Source: Aquatica leii (Eukaryota; Arthropoda; Insecta; Coleoptera; Lampyridae). From it: 64,000 nt of DNA. The notes beneath the pieces were generated by a model. The model was not told the origin of the DNA. It worked only from the letters and a program-made list of their open reading frames with translations, and made no database searches. The first letter of the stretch is position 1; every line of letters begins with the position of its first letter. Both the position numbers and the translations under genes were made by a program. This document shows, piece by piece, positions 1 through 11,657 of the stretch. Location of the stretch: assembly GCA_035610365.1 (NCBI GenBank), contig CM069432.1:263621177-263685176 (forward strand). Reading direction: 5' to 3'.

Positions 1-80
1 AAAATAAACAAGATTAAACCAAAAATTAAAATTAGATCCTTCAAAAACAAGTAAGGTATAACAAAACATGAAGAATATGA

Positions 81-653
81 AATCAAAGAAATATGGAAAG
101 ATCATTTATGGCATCAACAAAAAACAAAATAAGAAAGACAAAACGAAAGACATAGAACAGAGCAACAACTGCGGGAAGAAGAGAAAAAAGAAAAGGAAGC
201 AACAAGGGAACCAACACTAGAGAAGGTAAAAGAAATCAACAAAAGACTAAAAAAACGCATAAAATATACAAGCTGATTACAGAGATCTGGAAAAAGGAAA
301 CAATGCCAAAGGAATGGAGCAGAGGAATAATAATCCCACTATATAAAAAAGTGGAAAGGCAAAAGAATTATAATTGGTAATGACTTAACAAAAGAAGAGA
401 TGAATATTCAACAAGAAATAAGAGAAATAGCCAAAGAAGAAGAAAAAACAGGGAAAAAACGAAAACTAAAGATAAATGAAATATGGTATGAATGGCATAA
501 CTAAAGTAAAGAGTTAAAACCAAAAAACTGAAGAAAGGAGAACGAAAAAGGATGACGACATCGGAGAGGAAATGGACAACGAATGCAGAAAAAAAAACCC
601 AAATGAAAATAGCAACTTGGAATATAAGAAGCATGCTAGAACCTGGCAAATTG
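81..653 (+). repeat. Direct repeat copy A of a chimeric LINE segment
   Basis: This segment matches 1529-2143 closely along its length. It contains the RT linker reading (KLITEIWKKETMPKEW) joined directly to a stretch that ends in the start of the endonuclease. The join lies near 355-375, where the RT fingers should continue. Copy A lacks about 45 bases that copy B keeps after the GACTAAAAAA stretch, so copy B is nearer the ancestral form. Confidence 0.75.
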
Positions 654-1299
654 CTGATAATATCAGAGGAGCTACAAAAATATCAAGTAGATGTAACAGC
701 GATACAGGAAATAAGATTGCAAGAAAAAGAAGAAATAGTCAAAAAAGAATATATCATAGTATTTTTAGAGATGTGAAGAAAAACAAGGACAAAAAGGAAT
801 TGAATTCATAGTGGGAAGAAATGTCCAAAGCAGAATAACACAATTTACACCTGTGCGCGGGAGGATAGCAATGATAAAACTACAAACAAAAGCACAGAAG
901 AAAATGACTTTAATAAGAATCTACGCCCCTACAGAAGCATGTGAAAAAGAAGAAAAAGAAATATTCTATGAAAGGCTACAAAATGTGGTTGAAAAGATAC
1001 CAAGACAGGAAAAGATAATTGTATTAAGAGACTTCAACGCCCAAGCGGGAAGAGAGGATATCCTAAAAGAAGTACGAGGAAAACATACAATGGCATGGAT
1101 ACAAAATGTGCGAATTATCAATAACTATGAATCTGATGATAATTACTACAATATTCCAACACCCAAGAACACAAAAAGTGACGTGGAAACATCCACATGG
1201 AATAATAGAAACACAAGAACATATAGGGGGGCTAATGAAGACACGGATCACTACTTGGTAGTAATGACAATGAAAGACGGAAAAAAAACAAAATTGTAA
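552..1299 (+). pseudogene. LINE endonuclease domain, frameshifted
   Basis: The first reading frame (552-776) carries ATWNIRS and the AIQEIRLQ motif of the apurinic/apyrimidinic-type endonuclease that nicks target DNA. A second frame (811-1299) continues with IRIYAPTE, RDFNAQAG (normally GDFNA) and ends near TDHYLVVM, where the family's SDH motif should be. At least one frameshift near 776-811 separates them. The glycine of the GDFN motif reads as arginine, another sign of decay. Confidence 0.75.
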
Positions 1300-1528
1300 C
1301 ATGTAAATTTTTTTTTTGGTATTATTTCGGCTGAAGGATAGGCAACTTTGCCATTACACGTGTGAGATATCCGATTTCAAATAATATTCTTCGACTGTAT
1401 GCACGCAGAGGGCGCAATAGTAATTGGCCTTCTATGGGTTTCCGGTTCATTTTGTCTTACGAGTTTGTGATGGATGTGGCGGAAACGGATTGGTAAGAAC
1501 ATGAGGTTTTCCCTCAGCGATCGTCGAT
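1300..1528. other. Unassigned segment between LINE repeat copies
   Basis: About 230 bases with higher GC than either flank and no LINE-like reading on either strand. It sits between the end of the endonuclease relic and direct repeat copy B. It could be a 5' untranslated region of the second copy or a small insertion. No terminal repeats were seen. Confidence 0.4.
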
Positions 1529-2143
1529 AAATCAAAAAAATATGGAAGGATTATTTACGCCATCAACAAAAACAAAATAAGAAAGGCAAAACGAAAGACA
1601 TAGAACAAAGCAACGACAGCGGGCAGAAGGGAAAGAAGAAGAAGAAGCAACAAGGGAACTAACAGTAGAGGAAGTAAAAAAAATCAACAAGAGACTAAAA
1701 AACGCCAAATCCGGGAAGATATTATTAAATATGGAAATGATAAGATAACGCATAAAATATACAAGCTGATTACAGAGATCTGGAAAAAGGAAACAATGCC
1801 AAAGGAATGGAACAGAGGAATAATAATCCCACTAAATAGATAAGGGGAAAAGCAAAAGAATTATAATTGATAATGACCTAACAACAGAAAAGATGAATAT
1901 TCAACAAAAAATAAGAGAAATAGCCAAGGAAGAAGAAAAAACAGGAAAAAACGAAAATTAAAGATAAATGAAATATGGTATGAATGGCATAACTAAAGTG
2001 AAGAGTTAAAACCAAAAAACTGAAGAAAGGAGAAAGAAAAAGGATGACGACATCGGAGAGGAAATGGACAACAAATGCAGGGAAAAAAACAAATGAAAAT
2101 AGCAACTTGAAATATAAGAAGCATGCTAGAACCTGGCAAATTG
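1529..2143 (+). repeat. Direct repeat copy B of the chimeric LINE segment
   Basis: Second copy of 81-653 with the same aberrant junction between RT linker and ORF1/endonuclease start, so the rearrangement came before the duplication. It retains the linker reading around LKNAKSG that copy A has lost. Immediately after 2143 the sequence jumps to the middle of the RT, so this copy has its own deletion of most of the endonuclease and the RT fingers. Confidence 0.75.
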
Positions 2144-2189
2144 TTAACATACATATAGAAGGAATGGCTACAAACAAACACAGAAAACA

Positions 2190-3075
2190 TAATACAAGAC
2201 TACCAACAAAGATTTAGACCGGGAAGAAACACAACTGATGCACTACATTATGGAACAAATATTGAAAAGAGCATACGCATATAACATCGAGCTACACATA
2301 GTATTTATAGACTTCAAAACGGCATTTGATTCCGTATATAGACAAAAGCTCCAACAAAATCTAGAAAAAACAAAATTTCCGAAAAACCAATGAGACTGAT
2401 AAATATGACACTGAAGAACACAGAAGCAACAGTACAGATAAATGGAACAACAACAGAATTCGTTAAAATAGATAAAGGCCTGAAACAAAGAGATACACTA
2501 TCACCGGTACTATTCAACTTAATGCCAGAAAAATTAATGCAGAAAGTAGGAATACAAGGAACAATCATTAACAAAGGAAGCCAAGTTATCGCATACCCGG
2601 ACGACGTACAGCAGGCCAAGAAAAGAATTAATTGAAAAAATTGGTGAAATAAACAAAGAAGCGAAGAACGTAGGACTACAAGTCAATGAAGAAAAAGCAA
2701 AATATATGATACTTAATAAGAAGCGAGAAAAACTTAGGAAACTTGATCGCAAGACCAACCGAACCGCAAAAAAGAACCAAAAAGAGAATACAGAAAGGAA
2801 ACAAAGCATTTTTTGCAAATAAGACAATCCTCAAAAATAATGAGTTACAAAAAAAACACAACATTAAGGATATACAAAACACTGATAATGCCGGTGGTGA
2901 CATACGGTATGCAGACGTGGGCACTAACAGATACGGAGGAAGAAGAACTACGAAAATTCGAAAGGAGAATATTAAGAAACATCTTAGGGTCGCTAAAAAA
3001 GGACAACAACGACATTAGAAGAAAAATGAACTTCAAATTATTAGAGGAAATACAAAGAGAAAATTAATAGATGAC
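2190..3075 (+). pseudogene. LINE reverse transcriptase, palm and C-terminal part
   Basis: Reads RPGRNTTDAL and FIDFKTAFDSVYRQKL (RT palm), then KGLKQRDTLSPVLFNL (normally GxxQGDPLSP). The catalytic box reads AYPDD, one substitution from the usual YADD. After about 2640 another frame continues with a YGMQTWALT motif typical of the LINE RT C-terminus (2813-3067). Three frames are needed, and a key residue of the active site is changed, so it is inactive. Confidence 0.75.
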
Positions 3076-3165
3076 GCCAAAACGCACCAAAAATTGTAAA
3101 AATGTGAAGAAATGGGGACTCATCCACCTCGAAAAATGGATTAAAAACATCCTTGCGATGAGGCT

Positions 3166-3184
3166 ATAACCCTTATTGGGTTAT
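3166..3184 (+). repeat. Short hairpin at LINE 3' end
   Basis: ATAACCC, loop TTATT, GGGTTAT: a perfect 7-bp stem. It follows the last RT-derived reading and may be the 3' structure used for target-primed reverse transcription in some LINE families. The function is inferred only from its position. Confidence 0.4.
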
Positions 3185-3328
3185 TGACTTATTGGGGCGA
3201 ACTAAACAATTTTATTTATAATTCACGATTTCAACGGGTTTCAATACCGCACACCTGTATCACCAATGTAACGAATTTTAAAACTAATTTGTTCATACAC
3301 AAAATATTTACAATTTATACACAAAATA

Positions 3329-4568
3329 CAGGGCCTTCATTAAAACTCATTTCCCACGTGATCTATGAGTTGAGCATCAACATTGTTTTAGGTTGGTAGT
3401 GTTACCACAAGTGTTACCGTTTAGTAACATTTTTTGACATTCTTGTTTGACGTTTTGTTGACATCGGGTATTATTTTTCGTCGTTTTCTTTATTCCCTAT
3501 ATTTTAAAATAGTTATAATCATAACTATTTAGCACTTTTTAGGTGATACTTGCAATCCCGATAAAACTTGGTCGTACTCTCTTCAAAGTTGCATCGATAA
3601 ATTCAACGAATATTTCCCAGAAGGAAACTTTATTTACGATGCTTTTCGTCGACGTAATAGTAGTTTACGTAACAAGAGTCGAAAGTAAGAGATACCATAA
3701 CGAACTTTGCATGTGAGTGATGTGCTATGATTCTTTCGGCGAGAGTAACGTACATTATTTCTTGTATTGCCTTTTGTAAAATTACATCCTTTTTAAAAAA
3801 AATCAACAGAAATATAATGTTGGTACTACATTTATTACTACATTTGTCAAATTTGACATTAACTTTAACATCTTTTTTTTTCAATTGTAAGCAAATTTCA
3901 AGATTTTTTAAATGATTTTTCCACCTGTCGCATACTCGTTCTAATATAATAATTGAGTTTAAACACTTACTTTAATGTGGATTCCTTTTCAGTTTTCATT
4001 TTGCCACTCTAGAGCTTTTTTCGTTTATTACGTAAGTACACTAACGAACGAATATTAACGTTTGCGATGTTGGCAGCGCAAAAACAAGTTTTAATCAACA
4101 GATTTTTAAGTAAGAATTGCATTTGCAAAGCGAAACCTACAAACCTAAACAAATTTGTAATAAAACGGTAGCAAAATTATGTGTGGGCAGCAGGTATAGT
4201 CACTTTAAGTTCGATTTGTAAATCATAAGCATTCAATTTTTAAGGTTCTTGCCATAAAGCACTAAAAAAGAAACTTTCGATGACTCCGTATAAAGTTACG
4301 GTTTATCAATGTTTTCCAAAATTTAAAGAGAAAAATAACATATTAAACATCGGTTATAAATTTTAAATAAATGTTATTACCTATTTTTATTTCAAATAAA
4401 CAGGTATTGCTATTAATGTGTTACTGTTTTTAATAAATTACTTAACCTTAATGTAGAGGTTACAAATTAAAATTTTTATTTAGTAATTTTTTACGTTATA
4501 CCAATCCGAGCAATGTTGGTTGCCTAACATATATGTCACGTGGGATCAAATAATTTATGAAGGCCCTG
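3329..4568. mobile_element. Inverted-repeat element candidate (hAT-like ends)
   Basis: The left end begins CAGGGCCTTCAT and reaches CCCACGTGA; the right end is the imperfect inverse (CACGTGGGAT to AAGGCCCTG). The arms match over roughly 35 bases, with a shared CCCACGTG. CAGGG starts fit hAT-type termini, but no 8-bp target duplication lies directly outside. The nearest direct repeat is ATTTACAAT at 3306-3314 and 4570-4578. The interior has no transposase-like frame; small open frames at 3630-3915 look random. Confidence 0.4.
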
Positions 4569-4596
4569 CATTTACAATCACTCAAAAAATAGTGTT

Positions 4597-4920
4597 TGCG
4601 GATAACTTGTTTGCATTAAAAGCACGTACGTTTATACTCCGTTATATTTATCTTAACCACGCGTTAATCACTTATTTATTTAAACATCTTCTTAACACTT
4701 CCGACTTTGAATAACTGACCTATGCTCACTTTAAATCCTTTTTAGATATTTCTATTATCTATTCCGAGAAGTTTCTACATCCTTCCCAAACGTTTTAGAA
4801 GTTGGCAACAAGTTCGTGAACGCTCTCGAAGCCGACATAAACCGCGCGACCGTTTCAATAAAATACAAATAGTACACTTTCATGTTTCTAAGTAGTTAAA
4901 ATTATGGAAACATAAGAATG
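4597..4920 (-). repeat. LTR-like dispersed repeat, copy 1 (reverse)
   Basis: Its reverse complement aligns with 17738-18060 through shared blocks: TATGTTTCCAT, ATTGAAACG, TAGGTCAGTTATT, GTGTTAAGAAGAT, TTAACGCGTG. This copy is more degraded and has lost the TATAAATA box of the other. The ordered core-promoter and AATAAA-like blocks suggest a solo LTR; no internal retroelement sequence adjoins it. Confidence 0.5.
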
Positions 4921-5962
4921 ATGAATGTTTTTTGAACCATTAAATAATTGCATTTCTAACAATAATTTATAAATATATGTTTGTTTACAAGCCCTTGACA
5001 GTTTTGACGATCCTCTTCTTTGTTATGAATATATAAAATTTTACTTTTAAATAGGAATTTTACACTACTCGAATTTAATATATAAGCAATTACAAATGTT
5101 GAATGTTACAATGTCAAACATGCAAACTAAATTTAGTTATGTTAAAGTAAACATTATAAAAGCCAATGCAGCTAAAATTAGCTGATTATTCCTAATATGA
5201 AACAACATACAAATACGTTTCGTTCCATGCTAGTCATAATACATAATAGAATTGAATAGAATCTTGCGCATTCAAGCGTTATTGTTAACTATAATTATAG
5301 ATCTTCGTCAAAGTTGATTTTGACGTAAACATATCTAGAACAAAACTTTTGAAATTGTATAAATCGTTTGTTAACATCAGTTTTATATGTGTTGTAAAGT
5401 ACAAGAGCAGCATTGTGCTTATTTCTGAATTCATACAGGAGCTCTATTTGTATATGTAGTTGAGCTTAATATGCGGATTTACAAATTAAAACAATGCACA
5501 AATATATCTTCTACAATGCTTTATTGTGGTTAATCTATTATGTCTCCGTTTCCTAAAGGTTTTCATCTATGTGATACAACAAAACTTGAACCTGTCATAC
5601 CGATTTTATTATAAATGTATATTGTTTTACTCTCATTTCCTTCTACTCTTTTATCTTAGTTATTTTTTGTTTGTAATAGATTTTTGCATCAATAATTTGA
5701 AATTTTTCTAAACTTATGAAGTAATATAAGAAAAAAAAAATTACAAATAAATCTACATAATGATAATCATTTTTTTCTGCTGACTAACGCGCAGGAAAAT
5801 TGAATTTTCCGGACTAGTACTGTAAAGACTTTACAAGACGCAAAATACTTTGTAACTATTGATACCGCTTCCACCTCTACCGACGCTTCCATCGCGAACA
5901 TCGCCGATTCCCCGCCACTTCAAACTACCCCAGGGCAATTGCAGCTTTAAAACCGGGACCCG
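4921..5962. other. Non-coding AT-rich stretch
   Basis: No gene or repeat pair was recognised. From about 5860 the sequence becomes C-rich and reads into a short open frame that runs into the first LTR of the downstream Gypsy element. This may be the remnant of another Gypsy copy. Confidence 0.4.
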
Positions 5963-6319
5963 CAGCCAGCAGAAGCATTCCGAATTAGGAATCTTGTGCT
6001 GTAAAAGAGACCTTTACTTAATGGGCGACTGAGTCTGGCCGTCCGACACAAGAACTAATTCAGATCCAAGTACGCGTCACCAGGAATAAGCAGATCGAGG
6101 CCTGGCCGCTGTCTACTACCACGTAGTTCGTGCATTTTCCTGTCAATTTATATATATATTTTTGTAGTCTTAGTATTTTGTATATATGTTATCCTTTATC
6201 AATATGTTATTAAACCGCTATAGTTTTCTTCCGGAAACCGCGCTCTCGCTTTCCTAAAAACGCGCCGCGAACCGCCGTTAGTAGCCGCCCTTTCGCCGCC
6301 GCCCGACGCCGGAAGGTAA
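5963..6319 (+). repeat. 5' LTR of the Gypsy element
   Basis: Matches 10180-10529 almost base for base, from CCAGCAGAAGCATTCC to GGAAGGTAA. It contains TA-rich promoter-like sequence (TATATATA) and ATTAAA-type signals before a GC-rich 3' part (CGCGCCGCGAACCGCC). It ends just before a canonical primer-binding site. The first 36 bases also encode the last residues of pol (AEAFRIRNLVL), so the true LTR start may lie a little further right, at TGTGCTG. Confidence 0.85.
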
Positions 6320-6323
6320 CAAT

Positions 6324-6341
6324 TGGCGCCCTGAACGTGAT
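6324..6341 (+). promoter_or_regulatory. Primer-binding site (tRNA-Lys type)
   Basis: TGGCGCCCTGAACGTGAT lies a few bases after the 5' LTR. TGGCGCCC is the start of the primer-binding site of Drosophila gypsy-type elements, complementary to the 3' end of tRNA-Lys. The position and the downstream gag support the call. Confidence 0.7.
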
Positions 6342-6379
6342 GCTAATCCGGAAGCAACGCGCTCCAACCCATACCTAAG

Positions 6380-7231
6380 ATGCCAACGACAAGAAGTCTC
6401 GCCGCCACTAGATGTGCAGAAACAGAAAACCAATCCGTCGAAATGACATCCAACCTCAACCCCGGCCTGGACCCGGTAAACTCCAGTGGCGCCCAACATA
6501 CATCAATTAATACCGAAAAACCAGTAGATAAAGTGCTAAGCAACCTGCGCAGATTACTACTGGCACCCGCTAATGAAGAATTACCCACGTTTAGCGCGAA
6601 TTACATGGAAGATCCCGCAAGATTTATCTCAACACTCGAAAAGCATTTTGAAGCCAACCAGATGACCGAAGACCACCGCTTGAAAATCATTGAACAGACG
6701 TTAATCAAAGAGGCATCCACGTGGTGGAAGACGTATTCAGAATTTGTGTCAAGTTTTTTACAGTTTAAGACGCTACTCTTAGAAAAGTACGACTCAGTGC
6801 AAATTATTTCACAACTGAAAGCACAGTTTTATGACCGCAAACAATCCGCCAACGAAACAGTATCAGAGTTCCTGCAGCAGAAGCAGAAGCTGGGGAATTG
6901 GCTGGGCATAGAAACTGAAGAACACGTCGCCATTTTTGTAGAAATGCTAAACCCAAATTTACTACCGTACTTTGTAATGTCAAAACCGACATCTCTACTA
7001 CAGCTGGTCCAAGCCGCCACCTCATTGGAAACTGCGTTGAAGAACCAACAACTTTCACAAAATATAACGGCAACGAAACCGGAAGAACCATCGTCCACCA
7101 GCGTACCACAATGCCACTACTGCCCAAGACGACATTATCATCGGGACTGTCCAACTTTGCGGGAACGCAGAAACGCCAACTCGGAAAACTTCAAAGTGGC
7201 CGAGGCACGCAACGACCCTCGGCCACAATAA
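6380..7231 (+). CDS. gag: Gypsy gag-like protein
   Basis: Open frame of 283 residues beginning 38 bases after the primer-binding site. The central part resembles Ty3/Gypsy capsid, with a PARFISTLEKHFEANQ stretch and W-rich helices. Near residues 245-260 there is a Cys/His cluster (CHYC, then H and C), a zinc knuckle with spacing C-X2-C-X3-H-X4-C, one residue short of the classic CCHC. It would form the particle and bind RNA. The pol frame overlaps its 3' end, so pol would need a frameshift. This is the only intact frame of the element. Confidence 0.75.
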   Translation: MPTTRSLAATRCAETENQSVEMTSNLNPGLDPVNSSGAQHTSINTEKPVDKVLSNLRRLLLAPANEELPTFSANYMEDPARFISTLEKHFEANQMTEDHRLKIIEQTLIKEASTWWKTYSEFVSSFLQFKTLLLEKYDSVQIISQLKAQFYDRKQSANETVSEFLQQKQKLGNWLGIETEEHVAIFVEMLNPNLLPYFVMSKPTSLLQLVQAATSLETALKNQQLSQNITATKPEEPSSTSVPQCHYCPRRHYHRDCPTLRERRNANSENFKVAEARNDPRPQ

Positions 7232-10220
7232 ACAATCTTTTTACCGGGATCCGTCTGCCCACCATTCAAATTACGGTTAACAACTACGAGTTAACCGCTC
7301 TGGTAGACACGGGGTCCAGCCACAACTTCCTGAGACAAAGCGAGCGCGTGAAGTACCAGCCATGTGAAGTCCAATCGGCAGACCTTCCCAAACCATGGCA
7401 ACAACTGCTAATTGTTGGTCAGGCGGAAGTCGATTGCAGCATTGCCGGAACAGATCTTAGTATACCGTTCTTAGTAGCACCAGAACTACAGGTCCCCGCC
7501 ATCCTCGGACAAGTGTGGCTGCAGCAACAAAAGGCCATAATAGATTATGAGCGACGTTGCGTGCATTTTGGAACATCCACAAGAAGAACGGTCTACTGGA
7601 ACCAGAGAAGAGACGCGGGCCGTACAAAACACCTGACGGCTGCCAACATCACGCACGGTTTCCCGGTAGAACATCGTAAACAACTCGACCAGATGCTAGA
7701 AACCTTCGCAGACACGTTCCACTCAACGGGGCCTCCTACCACCACAACCACTACAAAACACGTAATTCGACTAAAGAAGGACGCGCCGTTTCGAATCCCA
7801 CCGTACCGGTACTCACCCGAAAAGAAAACCATTATTGCGCGAGAAGTAGAAACGATGTTGGCCGATGGAATTATAGAACCCACAACATCTGATTATTGCT
7901 CTCCAATCGTAATCGTGAAGAAAAAGGACGGAAAATCCCGATATTGCGTCGACTACCGTCGCCTGAACGATCAGACGTACGACGAGAGCTCTAGTTTGCC
8001 GATAATACCCGAAACACTCAGAGATCTTGGTTCGGCCAAGGTGTTCTCAACTCTGGATTTAAAGAGCGGGTACTGGCAAGTACCACTAGACCCGGCCTCC
8101 AAACCACTTACAGCATTCACGACACCCGATGGAGCAGCATATCAGTTTCACGTAATGCCTTTCGGATTGAAGAACGCCCCGACTAGTTTCCAGAGACTTA
8201 TGACCTAAGAAGTGTTTCCAGGGTTTCTACGTCAATTCGTGTTAGTGTACCTGGACGGTATTATAATTTATTCCGACTCCTGGGAAGACCACGTTCAGCA
8301 CTTGCGTCTTGTGTTCGAAAGGTTGCAGCAACACCACCTACGATTATGTCTCGAAAAATGTAAATTTGGCGTCGACACCATCACCTATCTCGGGCATATC
8401 GTGACCTCCGAAGGCAAACCTACAACCAGAAAGCAACTACGACGTTTCCTAGGGTTGTGTAACTGGTTACGAGAGTACATCCCTAACTGCGCACAGATCC
8501 AAGCGCCACTTAATGATATGTTGTCTACCAAATCTAAATTCGCTTGGACACCAGCGGCCGAGGATGCGTTTTGCCAAACGAAAGAAGTTATCAAAGGCGC
8601 TGCAAACGGACGCGAGCGGAGTCGGCATCGCAGCGGTCCTATACCAAGAAGGTCTGAACAACCGCCAAATCATCAGCTACGCGAGTGCTAAACTACAACC
8701 ACACGAGCAACGGTACCACGTCAACGAGCAAGAGTGTTTGGCGGTTATCTGGGCGATAAAGAAGTATCGTCCCTACCTGGAAGACCGTCGATTCTTTCTC
8801 GTCACAGATAGCAAGGCTCTTTTGTGGCTAAATAAGATGGAAGACACCCGAAGCAAGCTCACGCGGTGGTCCCTACTACTCCAAGAGTACACTTTTGATA
8901 TCAAACACTGCACCGGGAACACCAATGAACTCCCAGATCACTTGTCTCGCAACCCCGCAGATAAGCAAGTCGAGGAAGAGGTGTCAGAGACCAGCCGATT
9001 GTTGCCAACCGAGCACCCAGTGACGATGCACGTCACAATAGCCGAGCTGCCAACCCGGGTAAAAGAAACCCAACAACAAGACCCGGCAACATCCACGACG
9101 ATGCGCATTTGGGAAAGGGTAAAAACGCGACCAATCGCAGAGGACGACCTCGAACTACATCGACAGTTTGTGGTTGAAGACGGCGTTCTTTATAAATTGC
9201 GGGAAGATCGGAAAGTCATGGTTGTACCGGCACAAGCGCAGGAGGCAGTAATATTTGTATACCACGACGACCCAACGGCTGGACACACGGGCGCGGAGGA
9301 AACCACCAGAGCAATCCAACTTCGTTACTTCTGGTTAAACATAAAAGCCGACGTACAGAAGTACGTAAAATCTTGTTGGGTATGCGCGGCATGCAAAAGA
9401 GGACCCATTCAAGACCAAGCCACAGTAAGACCGAGGCAACCGACGCATCCATGGGAAACCGTATCCATTGACCTTATGGGTCCGTACATCCCGACGCAAA
9501 TAAAACTGATGGATGTTAGTAGTAACAAATCTTTTTAGCAGATGGATAGAAGCGTATTCACTAACGCAAACCACCAGCCCGAAAACCATCATCACTGATA
9601 ATGGCCCACAGTTTACCTCGAGCATGTGGGACGACTCGCTTCGCCGTTGGGGCTGCCATCATTGGACTACTCCAATATTCCACCCACAAGCTAACCCAGT
9701 AGAGAGGTGAAATCAGGAAATTAAGAAAGGGCTCAGAATCCACCTACGCGGCAAAGACCCCAAGCAATGGACGCAAGTATTGCCGACAGTTCTGTACAAC
9801 CTCAGCATTCAAAAGAATGCGGCAACTGGGGTGTCGCCTAGCAAAGCGCTGTTAGGGTACGAACTCCCACGTACATGAGAACTACGAGAAGCAGCACGTC
9901 CACCAACCGGTAACCAAGGCGTGGATCGAGAAAATCGCATACACCGCATACATCAAAACCAACATCGCTACCGATCCAGGTACGCCAACTACGGCCCCTC
10001 CAAAACCCAATTTGAAATTGGCCAGATGGTGATGGAACGAAATCACAGCGCGGCCACACGCTCATGCTTCCAACCAAAATGGGCCGGACCTTTCCCCATC
10101 GTGCAAACAGCGGGTACAAATGCGTACTGGATCGATAGAGATAACGGGAACTTTGCCAAGATCCACATCCACGATCTCAGGCCAGCAGAAGCATTCCGAA
10201 TTAGGAATCTTGTGCTGTAA
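7111..10220 (+). pseudogene. pol: Gypsy pol: protease, RT, RNase H, integrase
   Basis: The protease shows LVDTGSSHNF near 7300. RT runs from IVIVKKKDGKSRYCVDYR to the active site near 8245-8259, which reads YLDG instead of YLDD (second catalytic aspartate replaced by glycine). A TAA stop lies at 8206-8208. A deletion and frame change near 8590-8612 joins RT to RNase H (LQTDASGVGIAAVLYQ). Integrase has the HHCC finger (H..H..CWVCAAC) and core pieces SIDLMGPY, ITDNGPQF and HPQANPVER, with a frameshift near 9510-9535, missing core residues, and TGA stops at 9708-9710 and 9876-9878. The last frame (9921-10220) is the integrase C-terminal region. Confidence 0.88.
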
Positions 10221-10529
10221 AAGACACCTCCACTTAATGGGCGACCGAGTCTGGCCGTCCGGCACAAGAACTAATTCAGATCCGAGTACGCGTCCAGGAG
10301 TAGGCAGATCGAGGCCTGGCCGCTGTCTACTACCACGTAGTTCGTGCATTTTTCGATTTATATATATATATTTTGTAATCTTAATATTTTTGTATATATC
10401 TTATCCTGTATCAATATATTATTAAACTGCAATCGTTTTCTTCCGGAAACCGCGCTCACGCTTTCGTAAAAACGCGCCGCGAACCGCCGTTAGTAGCCGC
10501 CCTTTCGCCGCCGCCCGACGTCGGAAGGT
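10180..10529 (+). repeat. 3' LTR of the Gypsy element
   Basis: Partner of the 5' LTR with scattered single-base changes and a few small indels. Its homology ends at GGAAGGTAATA. Its first bases overlap the final pol codons, and the pol stop is at 10218-10220. Confidence 0.85.
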
Positions 10530-11657
10530 AATACTATAATTGCCAACAAAATTGACAAACTTGATTATTGTGGAATTTAAAAACAAGTTGTATAATTTGT
10601 AAATTTTTTCTTATACGATTTCCGGAAAAATTCCATACAAAACACGGCAGTAAAATTTTTTACTTGACTCGGAGCTTTAAAATACTCGCCACAAAGTGCC
10701 TACGACTAGTCGACGAAATCGACTGTTTTCGACTAGTCGACTAAGTTTTTGTGAAATTGTATGATGTATAGCAGATGTTTAACTTATACATGGTGTAACA
10801 GGTATAACTAATAATCTCTTAATTGGAGATAGCTGTAATGATTTAGATCATATTTGCATTATAAACATAAGGTCCATTCCTTAATTAATATTAAAATTTT
10901 AAGACGGCCCTGTTATAGTTTATTGTAAATTCGTAAGAAGAAAAGCCAATGACCCGATTCAGGATCGTTTATTAGTAAACAACACGTACAAAGTGCAAGA
11001 ATGCGATAAAATTGTTTTGCTTGGTTTTCCTGTAGATTGTTGAACACGTACAAAAAGCATAACCTTGGTTAACATAAAATAAGACTATGTAGTTAGCTTT
11101 TTCTGACCATGCAGGTGTCAATGTGTCCATTTTGGTTGTGCGTTACTGTTGATTCGATTTTTTAAATACATTGAATTATCTTTGTAGTTAGGTATTCGGT
11201 ATTTAGTTTTGTTGTTTGTTCAGTTTAGTTAAGTACTAAATCCACTTTTTAATTTCTACATTAATGACTTTAAAATAACCGATTGACAATGTTACTTTTT
11301 TCTGTCGCTATTAAAAACCTTGAAGTAAATTAAAAATAACCTTGATTTTAGCACGACACTATGTCTCTTAAATGTTGTTTATTTTGTCATTAAAAACTTA
11401 ATAGTTAATAGTAAACTTGAATTCCAACAGTTTCAATCATTTTATATCACGTTTTCTTATAACGAACAACCAGGTCCGTAATTACATCTAATTATTACAA
11501 AAAAATTTAAGAAAAATTGATAAAAAGCTAGACTACATGTTTATGAACAAAATGTGTTGGAAATTACCATATCTACCCCCTATTAAGAGATTACTAGTGT
11601 TTGAACTACAAACATAAATTATATTTAAAATAATAGATACTTCCAAAAATAATAAAG
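10530..11657. other. AT-rich spacer with a repeated palindrome
   Basis: No coding signal was recognised. The palindromic 12-mer CGACTAGTCGAC occurs at 10703-10714 and again at 10730-10741, separated by a related partial copy (CGAAATCGAC). Nothing else stands out. Confidence 0.5.

Larger units (their letters stand above)
81..3184 (+). mobile_element. Rearranged non-LTR retrotransposon (LINE) remnant
   Basis: Plus-strand fragments of one LINE family: an endonuclease opening with the ATWNIRS motif, RT linker and fingers pieces, an RT palm and C-terminal piece, and a 3' tail. They are out of normal order: an early RT segment precedes the ORF1/endonuclease junction twice. Many stops and frameshifts show it is dead. 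The A-rich sense strand and the TWNIRS and FIDFKTAFDS motifs point to the RTE/Jockey-like side of LINEs; the clade is not certain. The 3' edge is set by a short hairpin after the last RT-derived reading. Confidence 0.75.
5963..10529 (+). mobile_element. Ty3/Gypsy LTR retrotransposon, disabled
   Basis: Order: LTR, primer-binding site, gag with a Cys/His knuckle, protease, RT, RNase H, integrase, LTR. The two LTR copies are about 350 bp and very similar. pol has at least three in-frame stops, two or more frameshifts and internal deletions, so the element is dead even though its LTRs still match. No target-site duplication was found: the base runs outside the two LTRs differ, and the repeat includes the last codons of pol. 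Confidence 0.9.
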
